Origin: Streptomyces alboniger
GTDB lineage: Bacteria; Actinomycetota; Actinomycetes; Streptomycetales; Streptomycetaceae
NCBI RefSeq assembly: GCF_008704395.1
Contig: NZ_CP023695.1
Span: 310,001-374,000 of the forward strand
DNA: 64,000 bases
Direction: 5' to 3'
Positions 41,075 through 48,866 of the stretch are shown here, in pieces. Positions within the stretch are counted from its first letter, which is position 1; each line of letters starts with the position of its first letter. A program made the position numbers and the translations under genes. The notes below the pieces were generated by a model that was given only the letters and a program-made list of their open reading frames with translations, searched no databases and was not told the DNA's origin.

Positions 41075-41131
41075 ATGCGCCGACGGACGGCGCGAAAATG
41101 CAACAGCAGGGCAGCTACCTGCCCTTATTAG
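41075..41131 (+). promoter_or_regulatory. Attenuator-like leader (18-codon frame over a hairpin) before the MFS gene
   Basis: The 407-bp leader (40880-41286) is AT-rich for this genome. ATG 41075 starts an 18-codon frame (MRRRTARKCNSRAATCPY) ending in TAG at 41129. Its 3' third overlaps a hairpin GGGCAG, CTAC, CTGCCC (41109-41124) followed by TTATTA, an intrinsic-terminator look. An overlapping ATG at 41068 is preceded by AAGGG. This arrangement fits ribosome-controlled attenuation, as seen for drug-efflux genes, but no competing antiterminator is certain. Confidence 0.5.
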
Positions 41132-41286
41132 GTGCTAAGGTTTTCCTTCGTCCCGAGCCCAGGCCGACTTCTCCGCGTCGCGCAGCTCGGATTGCACGAC
41201 TTATCCCATCCGGAATGGACGCCGATCTTCCGTGTCTGCTCCCGCTTCCGGCGGAATGTTTCCACGCCTCGCTCTGGAGTTCTTTC

Positions 41287-42825
41287 ATGTCTGTCGGCAG
41301 CTCGCCTGTCACCGCCCCCGGACCGGCGGACGCCCCCGGCGCGCCCGGGGATCCCGGCAAGGGCCGCCACCTCGGTCTCGCCTTGTTCGTCATCGCCGCC
41401 GCCCAGCTGATGGTCGTCCTCGACGGCACGATCACCAACATCGCCCTGCCCAGCATCCAGACCGCCCTCGGCGTGACGGACGCCAACCTGGCGTGGATCG
41501 TCAACTCCTACGCGCTGGCCTTCGGCGGGCTGCTGCTGCTCGGCGGCCGGGCGGGAGACCTCTTCGGGCGGCGGCGGATGTTCCAGGTGGGCATCGCCCT
41601 GTTCACCCTCGCCTCCCTCCTCGGTGGCCTCGCCCCCAACGAGGGCCTGCTGATCGCCGCGCGCGTCCTCCAGGGCGTCGGCGCGGCCGTCGCGGCCCCC
41701 AGCGCGCTGTCCCTGATCGCCACGACGTTCCCCGAGGGCAAGCCGCGCAACAAGGCGATGGGGGTCTACGCCGCCATGGCCGGCATCGGCGCGACCGTCG
41801 GCCTGCTCCTCGGCGGCGTCCTGACCGACGCCCTGGACTGGCGGTGGGTGTTCTTCGTGAACATCCCCATCGGCCTGGCCGTCCTCGCCGGGACCAGGAC
41901 ACTCGTGGAGGCCGAGCGCCACCCGGGGCGCCTGGACCTTCCCGGCACCCTCACCGGAACCGGCGGCCTGATCGCCCTGGTCTACGGCATCACGCGCGGC
42001 GGCGAGCACGGCTGGACCGACAGCGTGACGCTCGGCTGCTTCGTCGTCGCCGCCGTGCTGCTCGGCGCCTTCCTGCTCGTCCAGAGCCGCACCGCGCATC
42101 CGCTGATGCCGCTGCGCCTCTTCAAGGACCGCAACCGCGCCGGTTCCTACGCCACGATGCTCTTCATCGGCGCCGGCATGATGGCCACCTTCTACTTCCT
42201 GACCCTCTACATGCAGCTGATCCTCGGCTACAGCGCGGTCAAGACCGGCTTCGCCAATCTGCCCTTCAGCCTCGGCATGGGCGTCGCCGCCGCCGTCAGC
42301 GCCAAGCTGGTGACCCGCCTCGCCCCCCGTGTCATCGCCGGGCCCGGCCTGCTCGTCGCCGCGGCGGGCATGTTCTGGTTCGCCACGCTCACCCCCGACT
42401 CGTCGTACGCCGGGCATCTGATGCCGGCGATGTTCGTGACCGCGCTCGGCCTCGGCATGAGCTTCGTACCCATGACGCTGGGCGCGGTGAGCGGGGTCGG
42501 CGACCAGGAGACGGGCATCGCCTCCGCGCTCCTGAACACCGCGCAGCAGGTCGGCGGCGCCCTCGGCCTCGCCGTCCTGTCGACCATCTCCACCTCGGCG
42601 GCCGACGAGCGGCTGCCGGCGGCGGCAGCCTCGTTCTACCGGGGCGTGGCCACCAAGGACCACGGCCTGGTGGCCGAGGCGGCCGACGCGCTGACCCACG
42701 GCTACACCCTCGCCTTCGCCGGCGCGGGCGTGATGTTCCTGGCCGGTCTCGCCGTGACCGCGCTCGCCATCAACGCCGCGAAGCAGCGGTCGGCCGAGGG
42801 CGCGGCGCCCGTCCACCTGGGCTGA
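41287..42825 (+). CDS. MFS drug/proton antiporter, DHA2 (EmrB/QacA) family
   Basis: The 512-residue protein has 14 membrane segments and DHA2 motifs: LMVVLDGTITNIALPSIQ (the D-x-T-I-V/T-N-V-A-L-P motif), SYALAFGGLLLLGGRAGDLFGRR, GVGAAVAAPSALSLI and GLLLGGVLTDALDWRWVFFVNIPIG. It should export drugs or a made metabolite. I start at ATG 41287 with GGAG 7 nt upstream; the frame is open for 70 codons further upstream, across the AT-rich leader, but that part is not protein-like. It ends 17 nt before the convergent pectinesterase remnant. Confidence 0.92.
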   Translation: MSVGSSPVTAPGPADAPGAPGDPGKGRHLGLALFVIAAAQLMVVLDGTITNIALPSIQTALGVTDANLAWIVNSYALAFGGLLLLGGRAGDLFGRRRMFQVGIALFTLASLLGGLAPNEGLLIAARVLQGVGAAVAAPSALSLIATTFPEGKPRNKAMGVYAAMAGIGATVGLLLGGVLTDALDWRWVFFVNIPIGLAVLAGTRTLVEAERHPGRLDLPGTLTGTGGLIALVYGITRGGEHGWTDSVTLGCFVVAAVLLGAFLLVQSRTAHPLMPLRLFKDRNRAGSYATMLFIGAGMMATFYFLTLYMQLILGYSAVKTGFANLPFSLGMGVAAAVSAKLVTRLAPRVIAGPGLLVAAAGMFWFATLTPDSSYAGHLMPAMFVTALGLGMSFVPMTLGAVSGVGDQETGIASALLNTAQQVGGALGLAVLSTISTSAADERLPAAAASFYRGVATKDHGLVAEAADALTHGYTLAFAGAGVMFLAGLAVTALAINAAKQRSAEGAAPVHLG

Positions 42826-42842
42826 GCGCCGCGGGCGGGCGG

Positions 42843-44617
42843 TCAGCCGGCGGTCGGCTTCCAGTCGCCGAACCAGTCCACCTTCTTCTGGGTGGCGGCC
42901 TGGGTGTCGGTCAGGTGCGGGCGGTCACCGCCGGCGGCGCCGGCTCCCGGACCGTCGTTCTTGTATTCGGCGAAGCGGTCGTTCTTCCAGGAGAAGCCGC
43001 CCATGTCGGTCCACGGGGTGGTCTTGACGGCCCCGCCGAGCTTGCTGTCGCGGATGGTGGTGTGCGGGTCGAGGCTCGCGTCACCACCGGCGTGCCAGGG
43101 GCGGCCGAGGTAGCAGCCGCGGGCGGACACGTCGCCGTCGATGGTGGTGCGGGTGATGAGGAAGCCCTTGCGGCCCGCGGGCGTGCTGGGCGCGGTGACG
43201 TACCCGGCCGAGGTGCCGTTACACCCGGCCCGTCTTGTCCTTGGCGGCCGTGTCCCGGAGGAGGGTGTCCTGGTCGCCGCTGATGATGAGGGCGTCCAGG
43301 CGGATACGGTCGGCGGCGGTGCGCAGCGCCACGGCCTGCTGGCCGCTGAGTTGCCGGTTCCGGGCTTCGTCGAAGTCGTTGGAGATGGTGAGGTTGCGGG
43401 CCTGGAAGTCGTCGGCCTCCACCGCGACGGTGGCGCTGCCGCCGGTGCCGTACGTGCCCGAGCCGTCGGGCTTGGTCATTCCGGCGGCGTGGCCTTCGAC
43501 GATGACGGAGTCCTTGCGGCTGGTGCCGGTGCCCTCGAACGTGACGTGCGGCTTGTTCGCCGGGACCTTCACCGTCTCGCGGTAGGTGCCGGGGGCGATC
43601 CGGATCACGACACGTGAGGTGTTGCCCGCGGGCACGGCGTCGACAGCCTTCTGCACGCTCTTGTACCGGCCGCTGCCGTCCTTGGCCACGGCCAGGGTGC
43701 TCTGCGCGGCGGCGGTCCCGGCCCCCGACGTCGTACCGATCGAACTGCGCGGTCCGGCACCGGACTTGAGCAGGCCGGGGACATCGTCGGCTTTGTCGAG
43801 GCGGTAGTTGTAGTACGCCTTCGGGTCGAAGGCCGCGCCGCCGCTCTCGTTGCGGCCCCTGGTTCCGTCGAAGACGTTGCCGCGCTGGACGAGAGCGGCG
43901 TGCCGTCCTTGCGTGAGCGACGTGGTCGGTGGAGGGGTTGCGCTGTGCCGTCTCGCGGAACCAGTTGTGATGAATCGTCAGGTTCGCGGTGGTGTTCTCG
44001 GTCCAGCCGATGCCGAACGTCTTGTTGTTGTCGCTCAGCCTGTTCCAGGGCACCGTCACATAGGTGGTGTCCTTGCGGCTGTCGATCAGACCGTCGGCCA
44101 TGTGCCGCAGATTGTTGTGGTCGATCCACACGTGGTGCGCGCCGTCCATCTGGACGGCGTCCCAGTCGTGCTCCTTGTCGTTCCGGATGCCCTGGTACGA
44201 ATCCCGGATCGTGAGGTTCCCGATGATCACGTTGTGCACGCCGCGGCCGAGGAAGAACCCGCCGCCCACGAGCTGCCCCGAGGTACCCGCGCCCACGATC
44301 GTCTTGTCGGAGGCGACCTCGACCTCCTTGCCCTTCGGGCTCATCGAGATCGTCGCGGCCACCACGATGACGTACGGCTCCGAAGCGCTCGCGTACTTCT
44401 CCAGATCGGCGAGGGTCCGCACGGTGACCGTCTTCCCGTCCCGACCGCCGTACGTCCCCTTCTGCCCCAGCGCGTGGACCGACGCGAAGCCGTCGGCGCT
44501 GGCCTTGGCCCAGGCCGGCGCCGGAGCGGCAGCCGCCCTTTGCTGCGCGTCCTCGCCGAACACCCCGAAAGCCGTGCCGTAGGCCATCGCCCCCGCGGCG
44601 GCCAGCGCCAGCGGCAC
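42843..44617 (-). pseudogene. Decayed pectate lyase-pectinesterase fusion gene
   Basis: The 5' part in one frame (from GTG 44617) is a family 1 pectate lyase: SADGFASVHALGQKGTYGG, VWIDHNN, HHNWFRETAQRNPSTDHV. It then breaks near 43930; a different frame resumes as LVQRGNVFDGTRGRNESGG, so an inner block of the lyase is lost. That frame continues through SGAGPRSSIGT into a pectinesterase (SVQKAVDAVPAGN, LTISNDFDEARN, SGDQDTLLRDTAA) and stops at 43219. A third frame resumes at GTSAGYVTAPSTPAG and runs to LGRPWHAGGDASLDP and WFGDWKPTAG (42843). The block between, which holds the catalytic DFIFG-type Asp, is gone. Two deletions with frameshifts make it inactive. Confidence 0.88.
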
Positions 44618-44858
44618 GCCCGCGATCAGGGCCGGCGCCCGTGAGAAACGGGCCGCTGAGCAGTCGCCACCGCACCGCGAAAGGTTGCCGCCCTCCCCTC
44701 ACGTCTTGCCAGGAACTCGGCGCCACCTCTCACCAGGAACTCGGCGCCGCCGCTCGATAGCATGCTGGGGGCAGCCCATGTAGAGAACGCGCCGTCCGCT
44801 CCGACGTCCCCTGTGAGAGTCGCCCATGAGGGGTGACGGCGCAGCCGAGGAGCGAGTC

Positions 44859-45272
44859 ATGAAGTATCTGGTGATGGTCCAGGGCTCACAGGCCGACTAC
44901 GACGCGATGACGGGCAAGCCCTCCGAGCACAGCCCGGCCTGGAGCGAGCAGGAACTTCAGGCGATGTTCGCGTTCATGACCGAGGTCAGCAACGACCTCG
45001 CCGAATCCGGGGAGCTCATCGACGCGCAGGGCCTGACGGAACCCGCGCAGGCCCGCTTCGTCAGCGCGGGCGGGGACGGCCGCCCGGTGATCACGGACGG
45101 CCCCTACGGCGAGACGAAGGAGGTACTCGCCGGGTACTGGCTCGTCGACTGCGAGAGCCTGGAACGGGTCACCGAGATCGCCGCGCGCATCACGCGGTGT
45201 CCCGGGCCCGAGGGCCTGGTCGAGCCGCCCGTCGTGATCCGGCCCGTGCAGGACGCGGGAGGCGCGTGCTGA
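44859..45272 (+). CDS. YCII-related DGPF-domain protein, partner of ECF42 sigma factor
   Basis: The 137-residue protein starts at ATG 44859 (MKYLVMVQGSQADYDAM), after GAGGAGCGAG. The signature motif VITDGPYGETKEVLAGYWLVDC is that of the DGPF/YCII family. Its role is unproven, but DGPF genes are the standard companions of ECF42 sigma factors, with which they are co-transcribed. Its stop overlaps the sigma gene start by 7 nt, so translation is coupled. Confidence 0.9.
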   Translation: MKYLVMVQGSQADYDAMTGKPSEHSPAWSEQELQAMFAFMTEVSNDLAESGELIDAQGLTEPAQARFVSAGGDGRPVITDGPYGETKEVLAGYWLVDCESLERVTEIAARITRCPGPEGLVEPPVVIRPVQDAGGAC

Positions 45273-46501
45273 GACGTACGACCGAGGTCGAGGACCTGCT
45301 GCGCCGACACGCGCCGCAGGTCCTCGGCGCGCTCGTACGCCGGTACGGACACTTCGACACCGCCGAGGACGCCGTGCAGGAGGCGCTGCTCGCGGCCGCG
45401 CGGCAGTGGTCTGACCAGGGCCTGCCGGACAATCCGCGGGGCTGGCTGATCAGGGTGGCCTCGCGGCGGCTCGTGGACCAGCTGCGCGCGGACGCTGCAC
45501 GGCGGCGGCGTGAGGAGGACGCGGCACTGCTCACCCCCCGCGACGCGTTCACCGCTCCCCCGCCGGGCGAGAGCCGCGCCCCCTCGGACGACGACACGCT
45601 CACGCTGCTCTTCCTGTGCTGCCACCCGGCGCTGAGCCCGGCCGGACAGGTCGCCCTCACCCTGCGTGCCGTCGGCGGCCTGACCACGGCGGAGATCGCC
45701 CGCGCGCACATGGTGCCGGAGGCGACCATGGCGCAGCGGATCAGCAGGGCGAAGGGGAAGGTCAGGGGTACGCCGTTCCGACAGCCGGGACCCGAGGACC
45801 GCGACGCGCGGCTCGTCGTGGTCCTCCAGGTGCTGTACCTGATCTTCAACGAGGGCTACACGGCGACGTCCGGCGATGCCCTGCACCGCGCGGACCTCGC
45901 GCGGGAGGCGATCCGGCTGACGCGTTCCGTACGGCGCCTGCTGCCCCACGAGGGCGCGGTGACGGGGCTGCTGGCTCTGATGCTGCTGACCGAGGCGCGC
46001 AGTGCCGCGCGGACCGGCCCGCACGGCGAGCTGATCCCGCTGGACGAGCAGGACCGCACCCGCTGGGACCGGCGGGCGATCGCCGAAGGCACCGCGCTCG
46101 TCGAGGAGGCGCTCTCTCAAGGCCCGCCCGGCGCCTATCAGTTGCAGGCGGCGATCGCCGCGCTGCACGACGAGGCACCGAGCGCGGATGCCACCGACTG
46201 GCCGCAGATCCTCGCCCTGTACGACGTTCTCGTCCGCCGCGCCCCCGAGCCCATGGCCGAACTGGGGCGCGCGGTGGCGTACGCGATGGTCCACGGGCCG
46301 AGGGCCGGGCTCGGTGAACTCACCGCTCTGGAAGGCCGGTTGACGGGCCACTACCGCCTCGATGCCGTACGGGCCCATCTGCTGGAGAAGGCGGGTGACA
46401 CCGAAGGGGCGCTCACCGCCTACCGGTCGGCGGCCAAGGGCACCCTCAGCCGGCCGGAGGCCCGCTACCTTCAGACGCGCGCCGCCAGACTGCTGCCCTG
46501 A
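45266..46501 (+). CDS. ECF42-type RNA polymerase sigma factor
   Basis: The 411-residue protein has sigma-70 region 2 (LVRRYGHFDTAEDAVQEALLAAARQW, NPRGWLIRVASRRLVDQLR) and region 4 (AGGLTT-like VGGLTTAEIARAHMVPEATMAQRISRAKGKVR). A long C-terminal helical domain follows (from about residue 200, VVLQVLYLIFNEGYTATSG, EAIRLTRSVRRLLPHEGAVTGLLALMLL). This TPR-like extension defines ECF42, which needs it for activity and lacks a classical anti-sigma factor. GTG 45266 overlaps the DGPF stop. Its 3' end overlaps the convergent LysR gene by 31 bp. Confidence 0.9.
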   Translation: MLRRTTEVEDLLRRHAPQVLGALVRRYGHFDTAEDAVQEALLAAARQWSDQGLPDNPRGWLIRVASRRLVDQLRADAARRRREEDAALLTPRDAFTAPPPGESRAPSDDDTLTLLFLCCHPALSPAGQVALTLRAVGGLTTAEIARAHMVPEATMAQRISRAKGKVRGTPFRQPGPEDRDARLVVVLQVLYLIFNEGYTATSGDALHRADLAREAIRLTRSVRRLLPHEGAVTGLLALMLLTEARSAARTGPHGELIPLDEQDRTRWDRRAIAEGTALVEEALSQGPPGAYQLQAAIAALHDEAPSADATDWPQILALYDVLVRRAPEPMAELGRAVAYAMVHGPRAGLGELTALEGRLTGHYRLDAVRAHLLEKAGDTEGALTAYRSAAKGTLSRPEARYLQTRAARLLP

Positions 46502-47403
46502 GCCGGGACCGGGCCGAGCGGCGCACAGTGCTCGGCCACGGTGTCGGCGAAAGCGCGGGCCAGCGGACTGAGCGCGTCCCAGCGGCGCACCGCCCAGCCG
46601 ACCGACAGCGGCGGCAGCTCCGGGACAGGGACCATGCGCAGCCCGGCAGGAGCGCGGCCCCGCCAGCCGGGCAGCGCGGGCACGACTGCCTGCCCGAGGC
46701 CCAGCTCCGCGAGCAGCAACGCCGTGTCCCAGTCGGCGACGCTGGTGCCCGTCGGCAGGACCACTCCCAACTCGTCCAGGCGGGCGTCCAGTTGAGCGCG
46801 GGACGTCGAGTTCACCGGCGGCGTGATGAGCTGCCCTCCGGCCAGGTCGGCGGGCTCGACGCGCGGCCGGTCGGCGAGTGGGTCGTCGGCGCGGACCGCG
46901 AGGACCCAGGGCAGGGCCACGACGGGCCGCTGCTCGATGCCGCGCACGGGTTCACCGAGGGTGATCCAGGCGAGGTCGAGGTCGGCGGCGGCGAGCGCGT
47001 CGAAGCACCCGCTGCTGGAACTGACGGTCTGGAACTCCAGGCTGACGCGGGGATACCGGCCCCGGAAGTCCACGACGGCCTCGGCCATGAAGTGCCGCAC
47101 GGTGGTGGCACCGGTGGTGATCCGCACCGTGCCCCCGTCGCCCCGGGCCTGCTCCCGCAGGCGCCGCACCGCAAGATCGATGCCGCCGATCCCCTCGGCC
47201 GCCGCGGCGCGCAGGACACGCCCGGCCGCGGTGGGCACGACGCCCCGGGCGTGCCGTTCGAGGAGGCTCACCCCTAGCTCCTTTTCCAGACGCTTGACGT
47301 GCTGGCTCACCGCCGATTGCGTACAGGTGAGGTCGCGGGCCACCGCGCTGAGGCTGCCCGCGCGGCACACGGCCACGAAGACTCGGAGATCGTCGAAGGT
47401 CAC
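46471..47403 (-). CDS. LysR-family transcriptional regulator
   Basis: The 310-residue protein has a LysR HTH (FDDLRVFVAVCRAGSLSAVARDLTCTQSAVSQHVKRLEKELGVSLLER) and a substrate-binding domain (RITTGATTVRHFMAEAVVDFRGRYPRVSLEF). I start at GTG 47403; a TTG at 47475 would add 24 unlikely residues and cover the operators. It is divergent from the TSUP exporter, which it probably controls from the palindromes in between. The effector is unknown; sulfite or a sulfonate would fit the target. Confidence 0.88.
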   Translation of the reverse strand: MTFDDLRVFVAVCRAGSLSAVARDLTCTQSAVSQHVKRLEKELGVSLLERHARGVVPTAAGRVLRAAAAEGIGGIDLAVRRLREQARGDGGTVRITTGATTVRHFMAEAVVDFRGRYPRVSLEFQTVSSSSGCFDALAAADLDLAWITLGEPVRGIEQRPVVALPWVLAVRADDPLADRPRVEPADLAGGQLITPPVNSTSRAQLDARLDELGVVLPTGTSVADWDTALLLAELGLGQAVVPALPGWRGRAPAGLRMVPVPELPPLSVGWAVRRWDALSPLARAFADTVAEHCAPLGPVPAQGSSLAARV

Positions 47404-47419
47404 AAGGGGTGAAGGTATC

Positions 47420-47476
47420 CCTTGGGGCGATGCAAGGAAACCCGAGGATTGACTTGGGTTTTCACCATGACCCAAG
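47420..47476. promoter_or_regulatory. Two LysR-type operators and exporter promoter
   Basis: CCTTG (47420-47424) and CAAGG (47433-47437) form one inverted repeat. CTTGGGT (47453-47459) and ACCCAAG (47470-47476) form a perfect second one. Both share the CTTGG core expected of one regulator. TTGACT at 47449-47454 is a good -35 for the exporter, so the second site overlaps its promoter. Confidence 0.65.
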
Positions 47477-47572
47477 ATCGTTCACGGCCCGGGCGGCGAC
47501 CCGGAGACGGGCGCCGACCCGGGGTCCGGACGACCCCGGGGGCGGGCCGTGCCCCTGTGGGAAAGGTGACGT

Positions 47573-48328
47573 GTGGAAGCGCTCGAGATGGCGGCCGTCG
47601 GGGCCGCGGGTGTCGCGGCCGGCGGGATCAACGCGGTGGTGGGGTCCGGCACGCTCATCACTTTCCCCACCCTGCTGGCGTTCGGCTTCCCGCCGGTGCT
47701 CGCCAACGTGTCGAACAACCTCGGCCTGGTGCCGGGCACCGTGAGCGCCGCGTACGGCTACCGCCGTGAGATGAAGGGGCAGTTGGGGCGCCTGGTGCGG
47801 TTCGGTGCGGCCTCCCTCATCGGTGGCCTCATCGGCGCGCTGCTTCTTCTGCAACTGCCCGACGACGCCTTCCAGGCGGTGGTGCCGGTGCTGATCCTCG
47901 CCGCCTGCGTCCTGGTGGTGTTGCAGCCGTGGCTCAACCGGCGGCTCAAGGAGCGCGAGAACCCGGGGAGACGGGACGGCGGCGCTCCGATGTGGTGCGG
48001 CGTCCTCGCCGCCGGCGTGTACGGCGGCTACTTCGGAGCGGCCCAAGGCGTGCTGCTCATGGGCCTGTTCGGCGCCTTCATCCTGGACGACCTGCAACGC
48101 CTGAACGCCGTGAAGAACGTCCTCGCCTCGATCGTCAACGGAGTCGCCGCCATCGTCTTCATCGCGGTCGCGGACGTCGACTGGACGGCGGCCGGGCTGA
48201 TCGCCGCCGGCTCCACGGTCGGCGGGCTCGTCGGGGCGCGCTACGGCCGCCGCCTGCCGCCGGTCGCGCTGCGCGGCTTCATCGTCGTCGTCGGCGTCAC
48301 GGCCTCGGTGATCATGATCGCGAGCTGA
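47573..48328 (+). CDS. TSUP-family (TauE/SafE) anion permease
   Basis: The 251-residue protein has eight membrane segments with the TSUP repeat: AAGGINAVVGSGTLITFPTLLAFGFPPVLANVSNN, and AAGVYGGYFGAAQGVLLMGLFGAF in the second half. Family members export sulfite, sulfoacetate or related anions. GAAAGG lies 6 nt before GTG 47573. It is divergent from a LysR gene that probably regulates it. Confidence 0.9.
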   Translation: MEALEMAAVGAAGVAAGGINAVVGSGTLITFPTLLAFGFPPVLANVSNNLGLVPGTVSAAYGYRREMKGQLGRLVRFGAASLIGGLIGALLLLQLPDDAFQAVVPVLILAACVLVVLQPWLNRRLKERENPGRRDGGAPMWCGVLAAGVYGGYFGAAQGVLLMGLFGAFILDDLQRLNAVKNVLASIVNGVAAIVFIAVADVDWTAAGLIAAGSTVGGLVGARYGRRLPPVALRGFIVVVGVTASVIMIAS

Positions 48329-48559
48329 GCCCGGGCGCGGACGGGGCAGGCAGCGCGTTGCGCGGCTCACACCCCCACCCCTCCCACCTGGGCACATCAC
48401 CCGATGGTTTATCATTGAACATGAGGTGGTCCCGACCGTGATTCCCCCGTCCGGTCGGGGCCACTTCCCATTCGTCGCCGCTTCCGCTGTTTTCACGCCT
48501 TCGTGGGCGAATATGCCAACCGCACCGCGTCACCCCCGCCCGGGCGGCATCATGCGTCC

Positions 48560-48835
48560 ATGGACGGTGCCAAGCCTGTGCAGGTCTTGTTCACGCCCGA
48601 GGAGTACGCCGCGGTCCTGCTCCACGCGGACCGGCTCGGGATGCCGGTGGCGGAGTTCATACGCCGCGCGGTGACCGTCCGCACCGAGGAGCAGCACCCC
48701 GACCCCTGCCGGACCCCCGAAGCCCGGCGCGGGGCGAGCGTGCCGCCCGTCCAGCGCGACCTCGGAACGGGCAGGAAACCCGCGCTCCAGCGGTTCCTCG
48801 ACACCCTCGCCGCCTCGGCCGAGCCCAAGGAGTGA
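48560..48835 (+). CDS. Small ribbon-helix-helix-like protein
   Basis: The 91-residue protein from ATG 48560 has VQVLFTPEEYAAVLLHADRLGMPVAEFIRRAVTVRTEE, a strand-helix-helix pattern of CopG/MetJ-type DNA-binding proteins, and a basic, Pro-rich tail. It may be a small repressor or an orphan antitoxin; no toxin gene is beside it. The ribosome site is weak, and a GTG at 48503 is an alternative start. It converges on asnB. Confidence 0.65.
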   Translation: MDGAKPVQVLFTPEEYAAVLLHADRLGMPVAEFIRRAVTVRTEEQHPDPCRTPEARRGASVPPVQRDLGTGRKPALQRFLDTLAASAEPKE

Positions 48836-48866
48836 GCGCGCGGGGCAGGGGCCTGACGCCCGCAGG

